Assembly: GCF_010993745.1 (NCBI RefSeq) | Contig: NZ_WOTN01000003.1 | Coordinates: 1,798,001-1,862,000, forward strand | Length of the DNA stretch: 64,000 bases | From: Fodinicola acaciae | Lineage (GTDB): Bacteria; Actinomycetota; Actinomycetes; Mycobacteriales; HKI-0501 | Direction: 5' to 3' | In this document: piece after piece, positions 8,210 to 16,822 of the stretch | Numbering within the stretch: position 1 is the first letter of the stretch | Layout of the letters: each line of letters begins with the position of its first letter | The notes under the pieces: model-generated | Database searches by the model: none | The model's input: the letters and a program-made list of their open reading frames with translations, nothing else | Told to the model about the DNA's origin: nothing | Program-made: the position numbers and the translations under genes

Positions 8210-9045
8210 GCGGCCAGCAGGCTGGCGAGATCGTCGTGGAGGGCCTTCGGCTGGTCCTCGGCGATGAAATGGCCGCAGGGGTAGGTGGCCGTCCGCAGGT
8301 CGACCGCCCACCGGCGCCAAATTTCCGCCGGATCAAAGGGAAGCGGCAGGTCGCCGGGGTCCTGCCAGCCGGCCAGCACCGGCATCGCCAGCCGCTTTCC
8401 GCGATCCTGCTCGTCATGCCGCGGATCGACGAACGCGCCGGCTCGGTAGTCGGCGCAGATCGCCGCGATGGATTTCCCGCTGGCGCGCAGATATTCCGCG
8501 CGTACGTCCGGCGGCAGCTCGCTTTGCTGCCAGATGTCGAGGAAATGGCCGAAAAACAGGTCAGGGTCGGCGGCGATGAGCCGCTCGGGAAAGTCCGCCG
8601 GCTGAGCGAGAAACGGCAGATGCGCGGCGAAAACCGTGCCGACGCCGTGCAACGCGCTCCACATGTCGGCCTGTGGGATGACGTCGAGAACGGCGAGATG
8701 CGTGACCCTCTCCGGATGGTCGAGGCTGAGCCGAAACGCGACCAACGCACCGCGGTCGTGGCCGACCACCGCGAACGTCTCGTGTCCGAGCTGGTCCATG
8801 GCACGCACCAGAACATCGGCCATCGCCCGCTTCGACCCGTCACCGGTCGCCGCCGAACCGCCGTATCCAGGCAGGTCGGCGCAGACCACCGTACGCTCAC
8901 CGGCCAACAACGGCGCCAACTCACGCCAGGCCAGATGCGTCTGCGGAAACCCGTGCAGCAACAACACCGGCGGCCCGGCGCCGCCGACCGCCACCCGAAC
9001 GTCGCCGACGAGCCGACCGTCGAACCCACTGATCGTCGTCCCCAT
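8206..9045 (-). CDS. Alpha/beta hydrolase, haloacetate dehalogenase-like
   Basis: A 279-residue alpha/beta hydrolase. The oxyanion motif HGFPQTH lies at residues 31-37 and the nucleophile is D97 in GHDRG, the pattern of haloacetate dehalogenases and epoxide hydrolases rather than serine esterases. A late GHF supplies the histidine. The ATG at 9045 is chosen. Upstream extension to 9153 would be encoded by copies of repeat RB and has no family resemblance. The gene is convergent with the MerR-TipAS regulator and overlaps its stop codon. Confidence 0.85.
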   Translation of the reverse strand: MGTTISGFDGRLVGDVRVAVGGAGPPVLLLHGFPQTHLAWRELAPLLAGERTVVCADLPGYGGSAATGDGSKRAMADVLVRAMDQLGHETFAVVGHDRGALVAFRLSLDHPERVTHLAVLDVIPQADMWSALHGVGTVFAAHLPFLAQPADFPERLIAADPDLFFGHFLDIWQQSELPPDVRAEYLRASGKSIAAICADYRAGAFVDPRHDEQDRGKRLAMPVLAGWQDPGDLPLPFDPAEIWRRWAVDLRTATYPCGHFIAEDQPKALHDDLASLLAA

Positions 9046-9063
9046 ACCCGCGATGCTCGCACC

Positions 9064-9291
9064 GAGGTGTGACAGTTTCGCACCGTTGCGAATGCTCACG
9101 ATCACCACCTGCGCCCCGAAACTGTCGTACGCAGGTGCTGGAATGGCCCCCACCCAGTCACGGGTGGGGGGTGGGTTTGAGGCCTTTCACCTGGCTCGAA
9201 AATGTTCGTGGGTGTGCCTCTCGACCCACCCCCCACCCGACCACTGGGTGGGGGCAATTTTTCGGGGAGGGTACGACAGTTTCGCGCCGGA
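9064..9291. repeat. Cluster of three RB-related repeats
   Basis: Three RB pieces sit together. 9064-9093 is a short reverse copy (GTGACAGTTTCGCACC). 9111-9180 is a forward copy with a CCCCCACCC-AGTCAC-GGGTGGGGG hairpin. About 9222-9291 is a reverse copy with CCCCCACCC-AGTGGTC-GGGTGGGGG. The stem is constant while loops and flanks vary. This is the only place where RB lies upstream of a gene start (the hydrolase) rather than behind a stop codon. Confidence 0.75.
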
Positions 9292-9313
9292 CCCGCCGTC
9301 GTGGCGCCGCCGG

Positions 9314-9340
9314 ACGCACGCATGGTGGCCTTGCGTGCGA
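9314..9340. repeat. RA palindromic repeat
   Basis: Single RA unit, GACGCACGCATGGTGGCC followed by TTGCGTGCGA. It was once adjacent to the unit at 10071-10092; the 721-bp insertion at 9345-10065 separates them. Confidence 0.8.
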
Positions 9341-9344
9341 CCAA

Positions 9345-10065
9345 CTTGAGTTTTGACCTGTTTGGCTCTGGCGGTGTTTGGGGCTGTGTCTGTTTTGCGG
9401 TTGTTGAGTGGAGTGCGTCGGGTGTTGGGTGATCCTGGTGGGCGGCCTGGTCGGGTCGAGTGGTTTGGTGCCCTGACTGGGAGAGTGATTTTGGGCCGGA
9501 GGTAGGCAAACGCGCGTCGGACCTGGGCGGGAGTCTGTGAGCATCCAGCGGCGGCTAGGGCGGTGCTGGTGTGACTGCTGTGGCCAACCATGCAGGTGAG
9601 ATGACCTGACCGGATAATACTTGGTTAACAAGATATCAAACCCGGGCAATTGGCACCGCCGGATATTGAGCCCGGCCCGGTAAGCAGCCACAACAGCATT
9701 ACTCGCCTCAGCAGCCACACCCACCACGGGGCTGGCGGTCACGCAGGCGTGAAAGCCGTGTTTCGTGCATCTAGCGCCAGTAACTCGACATTCATCCCTC
9801 CAGCAAACCTCACGAGACAGACATTTAGCGTTACACGCGTCTGTGGATCCCATGTAGTGGACCCTTTCGCCACCTACCGGGACGCCATGACACCTTCCGA
9901 GCCGGTCCGCGCAGCCGATGGCCGGAAGGACATCACCCGGTCGCTGCGCTGCCCGACGATGACCAGGATGGGCAGCTCTGGGAGCGGGTAGGCCAGCCGG
10001 GGGGCCCAGCCGTCGGGCGCCCAGTGGCGCGGAACCAGTCACCAACCCAGACGTCAAAACTCAAG
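9345..10065. mobile_element. 721-bp decayed insertion sequence with inverted repeats and target duplication
   Basis: The ends are a perfect 13-bp inverted repeat, CTTGAGTTTTGAC at 9345-9357 and its complement at 10053-10065. Direct repeats ACCAA flank it at 9340-9344 and 10066-10070, a 5-bp target duplication. Removing the element and one ACCAA rejoins two RA units in the usual spacing, so the insertion is younger than the RA array. Inside, the minus strand carries the C-terminal part of a transposase but no full-length gene. The middle (about 9560-9860) is less GC-rich than its surroundings and looks foreign. This is the only content of the otherwise gene-free interval 9046-10125 apart from RA and RB copies. 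Confidence 0.75.
9350..9591 (-). pseudogene. Transposase C-terminal remnant
   Basis: On the minus strand, a reading frame contains TPAQVRRAFAYLRPK and then a basic proline-rich tail with RPGRPPGSPNTRR. This resembles the C-terminus of the DDE transposases common in Streptomyces and relatives, whose ends read like TPARVRRGFRNLR and RPGPGRPPGSRNRR. The catalytic core is missing: the sequence upstream in the element is too short and not in a continuous matching frame. It is a relic that cannot move on its own. The family name is from memory of that tail pattern. Confidence 0.6.
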
Positions 10066-10070
10066 ACCAA

Positions 10071-10092
10071 CGCACGCATGGTGGCCATGCGG
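10071..10092. repeat. RA palindromic repeat
   Basis: RA unit CGCACGCATGGTGGCCATGC followed by GG, directly beside the right-hand target duplication of the 721-bp element. It lies 34 bp from the stop codon of the glutaredoxin-like gene. Confidence 0.8.
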
Positions 10093-10125
10093 CCCGGCCA
10101 ACGCGGGCCACGCGGGCGCAGGACC

Positions 10126-10365
10126 TCAGCGGGTGAGGTCGCGGATCAGGCGCTCCTCCTCGACACGCCAGAAGCCGTGCTCCTTGCCGTCCAGCAGCAC
10201 CACCGGCACCCGGTCGCCGTACTCCGCGCGCAGCTCGTCGTCGCTGTCGACGTCGACGGCCTGCCAGCGTACGCCGGTGTGCGCGGCGACCCGCGCCATC
10301 GCCTCCTCGGCGTCCGAGCACAGGTGGCAGCCTTCGCGCGTCATCAGCGTGACCTCGTGATCCAC
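10126..10365 (-). CDS. Glutaredoxin-like thiol oxidoreductase
   Basis: A 79-residue single-domain protein. The redox motif CHLC is at residues 13-16, and the cis-proline loop is DRVPVVLLDG. It belongs to the short glutaredoxin-like (DUF836) proteins that sit near hemA and bldN in actinomycetes. The GTG at 10365 is chosen because it lies four bases after the acyl-CoA synthetase stop and leaves a normal-sized domain. In a mycothiol producer it may act as a mycoredoxin-type disulfide reductase, which is inference. Confidence 0.8.
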   Translation of the reverse strand: MDHEVTLMTREGCHLCSDAEEAMARVAAHTGVRWQAVDVDSDDELRAEYGDRVPVVLLDGKEHGFWRVEEERLIRDLTR

Positions 10366-10369
10366 GGGG

Positions 10370-11896
10370 TCAATTGTCGCGCAGCCGCGCCTTGGCCACC
10401 TTGCCGGTCGCCGAATGCGGCAGCGTCGAGACGAAGTCGACGGCGGTCGGACACTTGAAACGCGCCAGCGACCGCGCACAGAACGCCTCGACCTCCTCGG
10501 CCGTCAGCGCCGCGCCGTCGCGCATCACCACGTACGCCTTCACCGCCTGGCCGGTGTACGGATGGTCGACACCGAGCACCGCGGCCTCCTCGATGTCGGG
10601 GTGGCTCAGCAGCACGTCCTCGATCTCGCGCGGATAGACGTTGAAGCCGGAGACCAGGATCAGCTCCTTCAGCCGGTCCACCAGAAACAGGTCACCGTCG
10701 TCGTCCCGGTACGCCACGTCGCCGGTGGCCCACCAGCCGTCGCCGTCCGGACCGCCGGCGCCGTCCGGCCAGTAGCCGGAAAACAGGTGCCGGCCGCGTA
10801 CGACGATCTCGCCCGGCTCGTCGCTGCCCGGCAGCAGCTCCTCGTCATCGTCGTCGTCATCGACCACGTCTCGGCCGGCCGCGTCGACCAGCCGCAGCTC
10901 GACCCCCGGCAGCTCGCGACCGATCGAACCCGGCTTGGGCACCTCGCACATCAACGTCGACGACAGCACCGGAGCCGTCTCGGTCAGGCCATAGCCTTCG
11001 AAGACGTGCTGGCCGGTCGCGTCGAGCAGCCGCCGCTGCGCCAACGGGTCGAGCGGCGCCGCGCCGCTGACCGCCAGCCGTACGCCGGCGAAGCACTCGG
11101 CCAGCTCCGGCAGCAGCGACCAGGCCAGGAACATCGGCGGCGCGCCGATCACGTTGGTCACGCCGCGCTCCTGGATGGCCTGCAGCGAGCCGACCGGGTC
11201 GAAGCGCTCCATCAGTACGGCCGAGCAGCCGGTGCGCGCGACCATGCCGAGCCCCGGGTTCAGGCCGAAGATGTGGAACATCGGTACGACCAGCAGCACG
11301 ACGTCGTCCGGCTGCAGCACCGCCGGTTGGATGCTCGCGCACTGGTCGAGGTTGGCCAGCAGCGCGCGGTGCGAGAGCATCGCGCCTTTCGGCCGGCCGG
11401 ACGTGCCGGAGGTGTACATCAGCACGGCCAGGTCCTCGTCGCCGCCGCCGTCCGGCACCGGCTGGCCACGGCCGCTGTCGACCAGCTCGGCGAAGGCCCT
11501 GCCGTTGGCGATCCGGTGCTGCGGCGTGGCCTCCAGCTCGGCCGCCGTCTCGAGGACGCCACCTGTGCCGATCAGCGCCTTCGCGCCGGAGTCGGCGAGG
11601 ATCCAGGACAGCTCGCGAGCCGTGTACGACGGGTTCACCGGCAACGCGACCAGGCCGGCGCGCAGCGCGCCGAAATACGCCACCGGGAAGTCGAGGCCGT
11701 TGGGCAACGCGATCGCGACGCGGTCGCCGGCCGCCAGGCCGAGTCCGCGCAGCGCGGCCGCCGCGGCGTCGACGTCGGCGTCGACCTGCGACCAGCTGAG
11801 CGTACGTTCGCCGAACGACAGCGCCGGCACGTCCGGACCGCGATGCGCGGCAACCCGGACCAGATCGGCGAGATTGGCCGTACTTTCGTCGCTCAC
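10370..11896 (-). CDS. Acyl-CoA synthetase (AMP-forming), long-chain fatty-acid CoA ligase type
   Basis: A 508-residue ANL-superfamily adenylating enzyme. The P-loop motif YTSGTSGRPKGAMLSH, the acyl-adenylate motif GYGLTETAPV and the hinge/C-terminal motif DRLKELILVSGFNVYPREIE are all present. The catalytic lysine is expected in the final SATGK. It activates a carboxylic acid with ATP and CoA; acyl specificity cannot be read by eye. An acidic run of about seven Asp plus two Glu (complement of 10846-10868) is an unusual insertion. The GTG at 11896 has GAAGGGG upstream. It is transcribed away from bldN and is followed by the glutaredoxin-like gene. Confidence 0.87.
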   Translation of the reverse strand: MSDESTANLADLVRVAAHRGPDVPALSFGERTLSWSQVDADVDAAAAALRGLGLAAGDRVAIALPNGLDFPVAYFGALRAGLVALPVNPSYTARELSWILADSGAKALIGTGGVLETAAELEATPQHRIANGRAFAELVDSGRGQPVPDGGGDEDLAVLMYTSGTSGRPKGAMLSHRALLANLDQCASIQPAVLQPDDVVLLVVPMFHIFGLNPGLGMVARTGCSAVLMERFDPVGSLQAIQERGVTNVIGAPPMFLAWSLLPELAECFAGVRLAVSGAAPLDPLAQRRLLDATGQHVFEGYGLTETAPVLSSTLMCEVPKPGSIGRELPGVELRLVDAAGRDVVDDDDDDEELLPGSDEPGEIVVRGRHLFSGYWPDGAGGPDGDGWWATGDVAYRDDDGDLFLVDRLKELILVSGFNVYPREIEDVLLSHPDIEEAAVLGVDHPYTGQAVKAYVVMRDGAALTAEEVEAFCARSLARFKCPTAVDFVSTLPHSATGKVAKARLRDN

Positions 11897-11999
11897 TCCG
11901 ACACCCCTTCGGCCAGGTGCGTGGACAACGGCGTCCCGTTGTGACGCCGAACACGTATTATCAGGCCTGGCCGGCTTCGACCTCGCTGAGGAGGGTGCG

Positions 12000-12596
12000 A
12001 TGACCTCGTTCATCGGCGCTCTGCCCTCCGGAGCGCGGCCAGCGGTGAGCCCGGAGCGCGACGCGTGGGCGCTGGTCGAGCGCGTGCAGGCCGGTGACGC
12101 GGAGGCGTTCGGCCTGATCTACGACCGCTATGTCGACGAGGTCTACCGGTTCGTGGCCTACCGGGTGACCAGCCGGGCGCTGGCCGAGGACCTCACCAGC
12201 GAGACGTTCGTACGTGCGCTGCGGCGGATCTCCGCGCTGCAGTGGCGTGGCCGCGATCCGGGCGCCTGGCTGATCACCATCGCGCGCAACCTGGTTGCCG
12301 ACCACTACAAGTCGAGCCGCCATCGGATGGAGATCACCACCGCCGAGATCCCCGACGGCGCGCCGGCGGTCGACGGTCCGGAGCGTACGGTCCTGGACGC
12401 GCTGACCGCCGCCGAGCTGGTCGCCGCGATCCGCAAGCTCTCCGCCGAGCAGCGCGAATGCGTCACACTGCGGTTCCTGCGCTGCCTGTCGGTGGAGGAG
12501 ACGGCGGCCGCGATGGGGAAGAACGCCGGTGCGGTCAAGGCTTTGCAATATCGCGCCGTACGCGCGCTCGCGCGGCTGCTGCGCGACCTCGCCTGA
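12000..12596 (+). CDS. bldN: ECF RNA polymerase sigma factor, BldN type
   Basis: A 198-residue sigma factor with regions 2 and 4 only. Region 2 includes AFGLIYDRYVDEVYRF and LAEDLTSETFVRALRR, followed by RDPGAWLITIARNLVADHYKSSR. Region 4 has LSVEETAAAMGKNAGAVKALQYRAVRALARLL. These match my memory of Streptomyces BldN closely, and the DUF5667/RsbN-like gene follows as in Streptomyces. In that genus BldN drives chaplin and rodlin genes during aerial growth. The ATG at 12000 has GAGGAGGG upstream. The long N-terminal extension of S. coelicolor BldN is absent, although the frame stays open upstream inside the divergent acyl-CoA synthetase gene. Confidence 0.87.
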   Translation: MTSFIGALPSGARPAVSPERDAWALVERVQAGDAEAFGLIYDRYVDEVYRFVAYRVTSRALAEDLTSETFVRALRRISALQWRGRDPGAWLITIARNLVADHYKSSRHRMEITTAEIPDGAPAVDGPERTVLDALTAAELVAAIRKLSAEQRECVTLRFLRCLSVEETAAAMGKNAGAVKALQYRAVRALARLLRDLA

Positions 12597-12708
12597 CCCG
12601 TTGACTGTTACAGCCAGTCACAGAAACCATCTGAAAACGAAACTTACCGTCACCAACGGCCGTGCTCCGGCGTTGATCAGTCCGGAAGGTGGACGACGAG
12701 GAGCTGAC

Positions 12709-13431
12709 GTGACGGGGTTGCGGCGCCGGCCGGCTGAGCTGTTCGCGGCCGGTGTGGACGACGGGTCCGCCGACGATGAGCTCGTACGACTGGCGCGCCG
12801 GCTGCGCTCGGCGGCACCACCGGTGCCGCTGGTCCCCGATGCCGACTTCCGCCGGAGCCTGCGTACGACCGTGACCGCGATGGCGACCCACCGCCGGCCG
12901 GTGCGCCACCGTGCCACCGTAGGCGTGGCGGTGGTGGCAGCCGCGGTGCTGGCCGGCGCCGGAGTCGCGGTCCTCGACAGCCAGTCCACGGCGATCCAGC
13001 TGCAGGCCGAGTCTCTGGCCGCGCGGCTGCCGATGTCGCCGCTGGCCACCGGCGAAGCACGGCTGCGGCTGGCGAGTGCGAAGCTGCGCGCACTGCGCGA
13101 CACGGCCGACGCTGAGGCGGTCGCGACCGGCTTGGCCGGCGTCGACACGTCCACGAAGGCGGCGGCCAAGGTGCTCACGGCAGCGGCGCTGGCACGTGGC
13201 GACCGCGCGCCGCTGGATGCTCTGGACGACTTCGTGGTCGGCCAGCTCGCCGGTCTGGCGTCGCTCGACCAGACCGTACGGGTCGACCGGTCGCGGTCGC
13301 TGGTCCTCCGGCTCGCGCAACGGTCGCGCGACCTGCGGCGGTCGGTGGCGTGCGCGTACGGCTATGCCGCGCCGGCCGGCAGCGACGACCTCGGCGGCCG
13401 GCCACCCGCCTGCGCGGCCGGTCCGACCTGA
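12709..13431 (+). CDS. rsbN: RsbN-like anti-sigma factor, DUF5667 domain
   Basis: A 240-residue protein with a cytoplasmic N-terminus of about 68 residues, one membrane segment (about 70-89, rich in Ala and Val) and a DUF5667-like helical outer domain. Immediate position behind bldN and this topology match RsbN, which in Streptomyces binds and restrains BldN through its N-terminal part. Sequence divergence is high, as is usual for this family. The GTG at 12709 has GACGAGGAG upstream. It should hold the sigma factor at the membrane until a signal releases it. Confidence 0.78.
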   Translation: MTGLRRRPAELFAAGVDDGSADDELVRLARRLRSAAPPVPLVPDADFRRSLRTTVTAMATHRRPVRHRATVGVAVVAAAVLAGAGVAVLDSQSTAIQLQAESLAARLPMSPLATGEARLRLASAKLRALRDTADAEAVATGLAGVDTSTKAAAKVLTAAALARGDRAPLDALDDFVVGQLAGLASLDQTVRVDRSRSLVLRLAQRSRDLRRSVACAYGYAAPAGSDDLGGRPPACAAGPT

Positions 13432-13449
13432 CCTCGCTAGGGTGAGGGC

Positions 13450-14373
13450 GTGACGCCGAAACTGCGCCGCCGGCGCGCGGCAACCGGGCCGGCCGTCGCC
13501 GACCGGCACGTCGACGACGACGTACGCACCGTGGTCGCCGGCGCCGCCAGCGCCGCCGCGGCGTCCAAGGCGGCGGCCGGCGTGGTGCCGTCCGACCCGA
13601 CGGCCGCGGCGTTCTTCGACTGCGACAACACGATGATGGTCGGCGCGTCGATCTTCCACTTCGCGCGCGGCCTGGCCGCGCGGAAGTTCTTCACCACCCG
13701 CGACCTGGCCAAGATGGCCTGGTTCCAGCTGCACTTCCGGGTCGGCGGCAAGGAGAGCCAGGACAAGATGCACGCCACCCGCGACCGCGCGCTGGCGTTC
13801 GTCGAAGGCCGCGAGGTCAAGGAGATCGTCCGCTATGGCGAGGAGATCTACGACGAGCTGATGGCCGAGCGGATCTGGTCCGGCACCCGTACGCTCGCCC
13901 GGCTGCATCTGGACGCCGGCCAGCGGGTCTGGCTGGTCACCGCGACGCCGGTCGAGCTGGCACAGATCATCGCCAACCGGCTCAACCTGACCGGCGCGCT
14001 CGGGACCGTGTCCGAGGTCGAGGACGGCCGCTACACCGGCCGGCTGCTCGGCGAGATGCTGCACGGCGAGGCCAAGGCGGAGGCCATCCGCGCGCTGGCC
14101 GAACGCGAGGGGCTGGACCTGTCGCGGTGCACGGCATACAGCGACTCGTACAACGACATGCCGATGCTCACCGCGGTCGGCCGCGCGGTCGCCATCAACC
14201 CCGACCACGACCTGCGCGAGGAGGCTCGCGCGCGCGGCTGGAAGACCTACGACTTCCGTACCGGCCGCAAGGCCATCAAGGTCGGCGCTCCGGCGATCGC
14301 CGGAGCCGGCCTGCTGACCGGCGCGGCCGTCGCCGCGGTCGCACTACGCCGGAGGCGCCGCCGGCTGGGGTGA
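13450..14373 (+). CDS. HAD-IB family hydrolase with C-terminal membrane anchor
   Basis: A 307-residue phosphatase of the SerB/CicA-like HAD-IB group. Motif I is FFDCDNT (D57, D59; Cys replaces the usual Val/Phe), motif II lies in VWLVTATP and motif III-IV in [12 protein letters not shown]. About 50 Ala-rich residues precede the domain, and a hydrophobic segment followed by Arg residues ends the protein (about 278-307), suggesting membrane attachment. It starts 18 bases after rsbN. The same neighbourhood occurs around serB1 in mycobacteria. The substrate could be phosphoserine, phosphatidate or lysophosphatidate; the acyltransferase downstream favours lipid. Confidence 0.85.
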   Translation: MTPKLRRRRAATGPAVADRHVDDDVRTVVAGAASAAAASKAAAGVVPSDPTAAAFFDCDNTMMVGASIFHFARGLAARKFFTTRDLAKMAWFQLHFRVGGKESQDKMHATRDRALAFVEGREVKEIVRYGEEIYDELMAERIWSGTRTLARLHLDAGQRVWLVTATPVELAQIIANRLNLTGALGTVSEVEDGRYTGRLLGEMLHGEAKAEAIRALAEREGLDLSRCTAYSDSYNDMPMLTAVGRAVAINPDHDLREEARARGWKTYDFRTGRKAIKVGAPAIAGAGLLTGAAVAAVALRRRRRRLG

Positions 14374-14384
14374 GGCGACGGAAT

Positions 14385-14439
14385 GCCCGCATGGCCACCA
14401 TGCTTGCGTCCAACGAGCGCATGGCCCCCATGCGTGCGT
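14385..14439. repeat. RA palindromic repeat, two copies
   Basis: Two RA units in the same sense, CGCATGGCCACCATGCTTGCG and CGCATGGCCCCCATGCGTGCG, between convergent genes. The second has a C in place of A at the centre, breaking its symmetry. Confidence 0.85.
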
Positions 14440-14452
14440 CACGGCCGCGGCG

Positions 14453-14502
14453 GGGCAAATTTTTCTGGATAGGTGTGACAGTTTCGCGCCGTAGCGGGTA
14501 AA
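14453..14502 (-). repeat. RB repeat, truncated copy
   Basis: Reverse-strand RB copy. TACCCGCTACGGCGCGAAAC directly abuts the stop codon of the acyltransferase gene. The copy breaks off after GAAAAATTTGCCCC, before the central hairpin. RA units lie at its outer side, as at the full-length loci. Confidence 0.8.
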
Positions 14503-15657
14503 TCAGCCGAAGACCGTGCGGCGGGTGAGCAGCAGGCGATAGAGGGTCTGCTGGATCGTCTCGCGCACCTGGTCGCCGAGGTTGAGCACCAGCATCGGAT
14601 CGTCGGCGGCGTCCGGCAGGTCGGTGGTCGGGATCGGCGTGCCGAACTCGATGATCCACTTGCTCGGCAGCGGCACCAGGCCGAGCGGCCCGAGCCACGG
14701 GAAGGTCGGGGTCAGCGGGAAGTACGGCAGACCAAGAAGCCGCGCCAGGATCTTGACGTCGGCCAGCTTCGGATAGATCTCCTCCGAGCCGACCACCGAC
14801 ACCGGGATGATCGGTACGCGGCTGTGCAGCGCCGCCGTCACGAAGCCGCCGCGGCCAAACCGCTGCAGCTTGTAGCGCTCGGAGAACGGCTTGCCGATCC
14901 CCTTGAACCCCTCCGGGAACACGCCGACCAGCTCACCGGCCGCCAGCAGCCGCTCGGCGTCCTCGTTGCAGGCCAGCGTGCCGCCCGCCTTGCGCGCCAG
15001 CGCACCGATCAGCGGACTGGAGAAGACCAGGTCGGCGGCGAGCGTACGCATGTGGCGGTGCGCCGGATGCTTGTCGAGCAGCGCGAGCATGATCATCGCC
15101 GCGTCCATCGGCATCATCGTGCCGGCGTGGTTGGCGACCAGCAGCGCGCCGCCGGTGTCGGGCACGTTGTGCAGGCCGTGCACGTCGACCCGGAACCACT
15201 TCTCGAACAGCGGCCGGACCAGCGGCGCCATCACGTTGTCGGTCAGGTCGGGGTCGAAACCGAACTCGTCGACCCGATACTCCCCGGACAGCCGCCGCCG
15301 GGCGAACCGCAGCGCGCCGGCCACGAACCGCTCGAAGCGGTCCTCCGGCTCATCGGCCGCCGGCGGCGGATCCGCCTCGACCCGCGGCTCCGGGATCGGC
15401 GCCGGCGTGGCCGGCTGGCGGACCGGCTCCTCGATGCCGTTGTACGGCACGCCGTCGGCCGGCTCCGAGCTGACCGCGCGCAGCTCCTCGACCGTCGGGA
15501 TCACCTGGCGGCGCGGCGTACGGTTGCCGGTGCGCGAGGCCAGCCGGTCCCCCACCCCCGGCTTGCGCGCCGGCTCGCCGGTCGACGCCGACGTGCGACC
15601 AGTGGCGCTGCGCGCCGGCAGCGGGATCACCTTTCGGCTGGCTGACTCCTCAGGCAT
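14503..15657 (-). CDS. Lysophospholipid (1-acylglycerol-3-phosphate) acyltransferase
   Basis: A 384-residue PlsC-type acyltransferase. The catalytic motif NHAGTMMPMD (HX4D-like with wider spacing) and the second motif FPEGFKGIG are clear. About 125 Pro- and Arg-rich residues form a disordered N-terminal extension before the enzyme domain. It transfers an acyl group to a lysophosphatidic or related acceptor at the membrane. Its first eight bases overlap the end of the upstream epimerase-like gene, so the two are coupled. The pair corresponds to Rv0501-Rv0502 of M. tuberculosis. The stop codon abuts repeat RB. Confidence 0.85.
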   Translation of the reverse strand: MPEESASRKVIPLPARSATGRTSASTGEPARKPGVGDRLASRTGNRTPRRQVIPTVEELRAVSSEPADGVPYNGIEEPVRQPATPAPIPEPRVEADPPPAADEPEDRFERFVAGALRFARRRLSGEYRVDEFGFDPDLTDNVMAPLVRPLFEKWFRVDVHGLHNVPDTGGALLVANHAGTMMPMDAAMIMLALLDKHPAHRHMRTLAADLVFSSPLIGALARKAGGTLACNEDAERLLAAGELVGVFPEGFKGIGKPFSERYKLQRFGRGGFVTAALHSRVPIIPVSVVGSEEIYPKLADVKILARLLGLPYFPLTPTFPWLGPLGLVPLPSKWIIEFGTPIPTTDLPDAADDPMLVLNLGDQVRETIQQTLYRLLLTRRTVFG

Positions 15658-16708
15658 CCCCCACCCCTTTGCCTGTTCGCATCGCGTGCAGCCAGGACAG
15701 CGCCGTCTCCTCCAGCTCGGCGAGTACGTCCGAGCCGACCAGCGCGGTCAGGTCGTGGCCGCGGACGAAGTCGTCGAACGCCTCCGGCGTGGAGAACCGG
15801 GCCCGGAAACCCAGCTCGCGTGCCGCCTTCGACGTGTCGACCACGCGTCCGTACTGCAGGAACCGCACCTGGTCCGTCGACAGCTCGGCGGTGCCGAGCC
15901 GGCGCAGGCCACTGCCGAGCACCGAGGCCGCCGCAGACGGCAGCGGCACCGGCACGCGGCCGGCGCGCCGCAGCGCCTGGGACAGCAGCAGGACACCGTC
16001 GCCGGCGATGTTGTACGACCCGTGGTGCTCGCTCTTGGTCACCTTGTCCAGCGCCGCGAGCACGTCGGCGACGTGGACGAACTGGATCCGCGGGTCGAAA
16101 CCGAGCACGGTCGGTGTCACCGGCCGGCTCAGATAACGGGTGAAGGTGGTCTCGATGCCGGGGCCGAGCAACTCGGCGAAGCGCAGGATGGCGACCTTCA
16201 CGTCCGGCCGGCGGCGCGCGAACCCGCGCACATACTGCTCCACGTCCAGCGCGTCCCGGCCGACCCCGCTGGCCGGCGGCGACTTGGCCTCGGCGCTCTC
16301 GGTGAAGTACGCCGGATCGCGCGGCGACGAGCCGTACACCTCGGTCGTCGACTTCACCACGAAGCGGCGCAGGCTGGCCGCCTTCTGGCAGGCGGCGAGC
16401 AACTGCATCGCGCCGATGACGTTGATCTCCTTCATCGCCGCGCGGCCGCCGACGCCGTCCGAGCTGGTCAGCAGGTTGAGATGGACGACGGTGTCGACGT
16501 TGGCGGCGCTGATCACCTTCGCGATCAACGGGTTGCGGAGGTCGGCGCGGACGAACTCGGTGCGGCCGAGCGTGCCGAGCAGGTCACCTCGCGGCGGAGC
16601 GGTGTCGACGCCGATGACCCGGTCGATGTTGTCGTCGGCGGCCAGCCGCGCGGCGAACCGGCTGCCCAGTGGCCTGCTGACTCCGGTGACGAGGACCACT
16701 CGGGGCAT
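15650..16708 (-). CDS. NAD-dependent epimerase/dehydratase family protein
   Basis: A 352-residue extended short-chain dehydrogenase. The N-terminal nucleotide motif is TGVSRPLGSRFA, which departs from the strict GxxGxxG pattern. The usual Ser-Tyr-Lys triad is not obvious: STTEVYG is present but no clear YxxxK follows. It may therefore bind a nucleotide without classical epimerase chemistry. The gene overlaps the acyltransferase by eight bases. In mycobacteria the equivalent position is galE2, but UDP-galactose epimerase activity should not be assumed. Confidence 0.8.
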   Translation of the reverse strand: MPRVVLVTGVSRPLGSRFAARLAADDNIDRVIGVDTAPPRGDLLGTLGRTEFVRADLRNPLIAKVISAANVDTVVHLNLLTSSDGVGGRAAMKEINVIGAMQLLAACQKAASLRRFVVKSTTEVYGSSPRDPAYFTESAEAKSPPASGVGRDALDVEQYVRGFARRRPDVKVAILRFAELLGPGIETTFTRYLSRPVTPTVLGFDPRIQFVHVADVLAALDKVTKSEHHGSYNIAGDGVLLLSQALRRAGRVPVPLPSAAASVLGSGLRRLGTAELSTDQVRFLQYGRVVDTSKAARELGFRARFSTPEAFDDFVRGHDLTALVGSDVLAELEETALSWLHAMRTGKGVGDA

Positions 16709-16822
16709 GCGGCCTCCTCCGGACGGGATGGTCCGATCCTACGAGGCCAGGGGTTGCGCTCCGGTAGACGGGGTATGTCGGCCTCGTTGCGTCCATGATC
16801 ACCATGTGTCAGCGTACGACAA

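Noticed and set aside
9650-9991. 113-codon open frame inside the 721-bp element
   Set aside because: No ribosome-binding site, unusual composition and no family resemblance. The recognisable transposase fragment is on the other strand.
11154-12000. In-frame N-terminal extension of BldN by up to 282 residues
   Set aside because: It overlaps the divergent acyl-CoA synthetase gene almost fully. The ATG at 12000 has a good ribosome-binding site. A modest extension as in Streptomyces BldN cannot be excluded.
16786-16812. RA-like GCGTCCATGATCACCATGTG
   Set aside because: Only loosely similar to RA, with the central GGTGG/CCACC lost. It is not counted.
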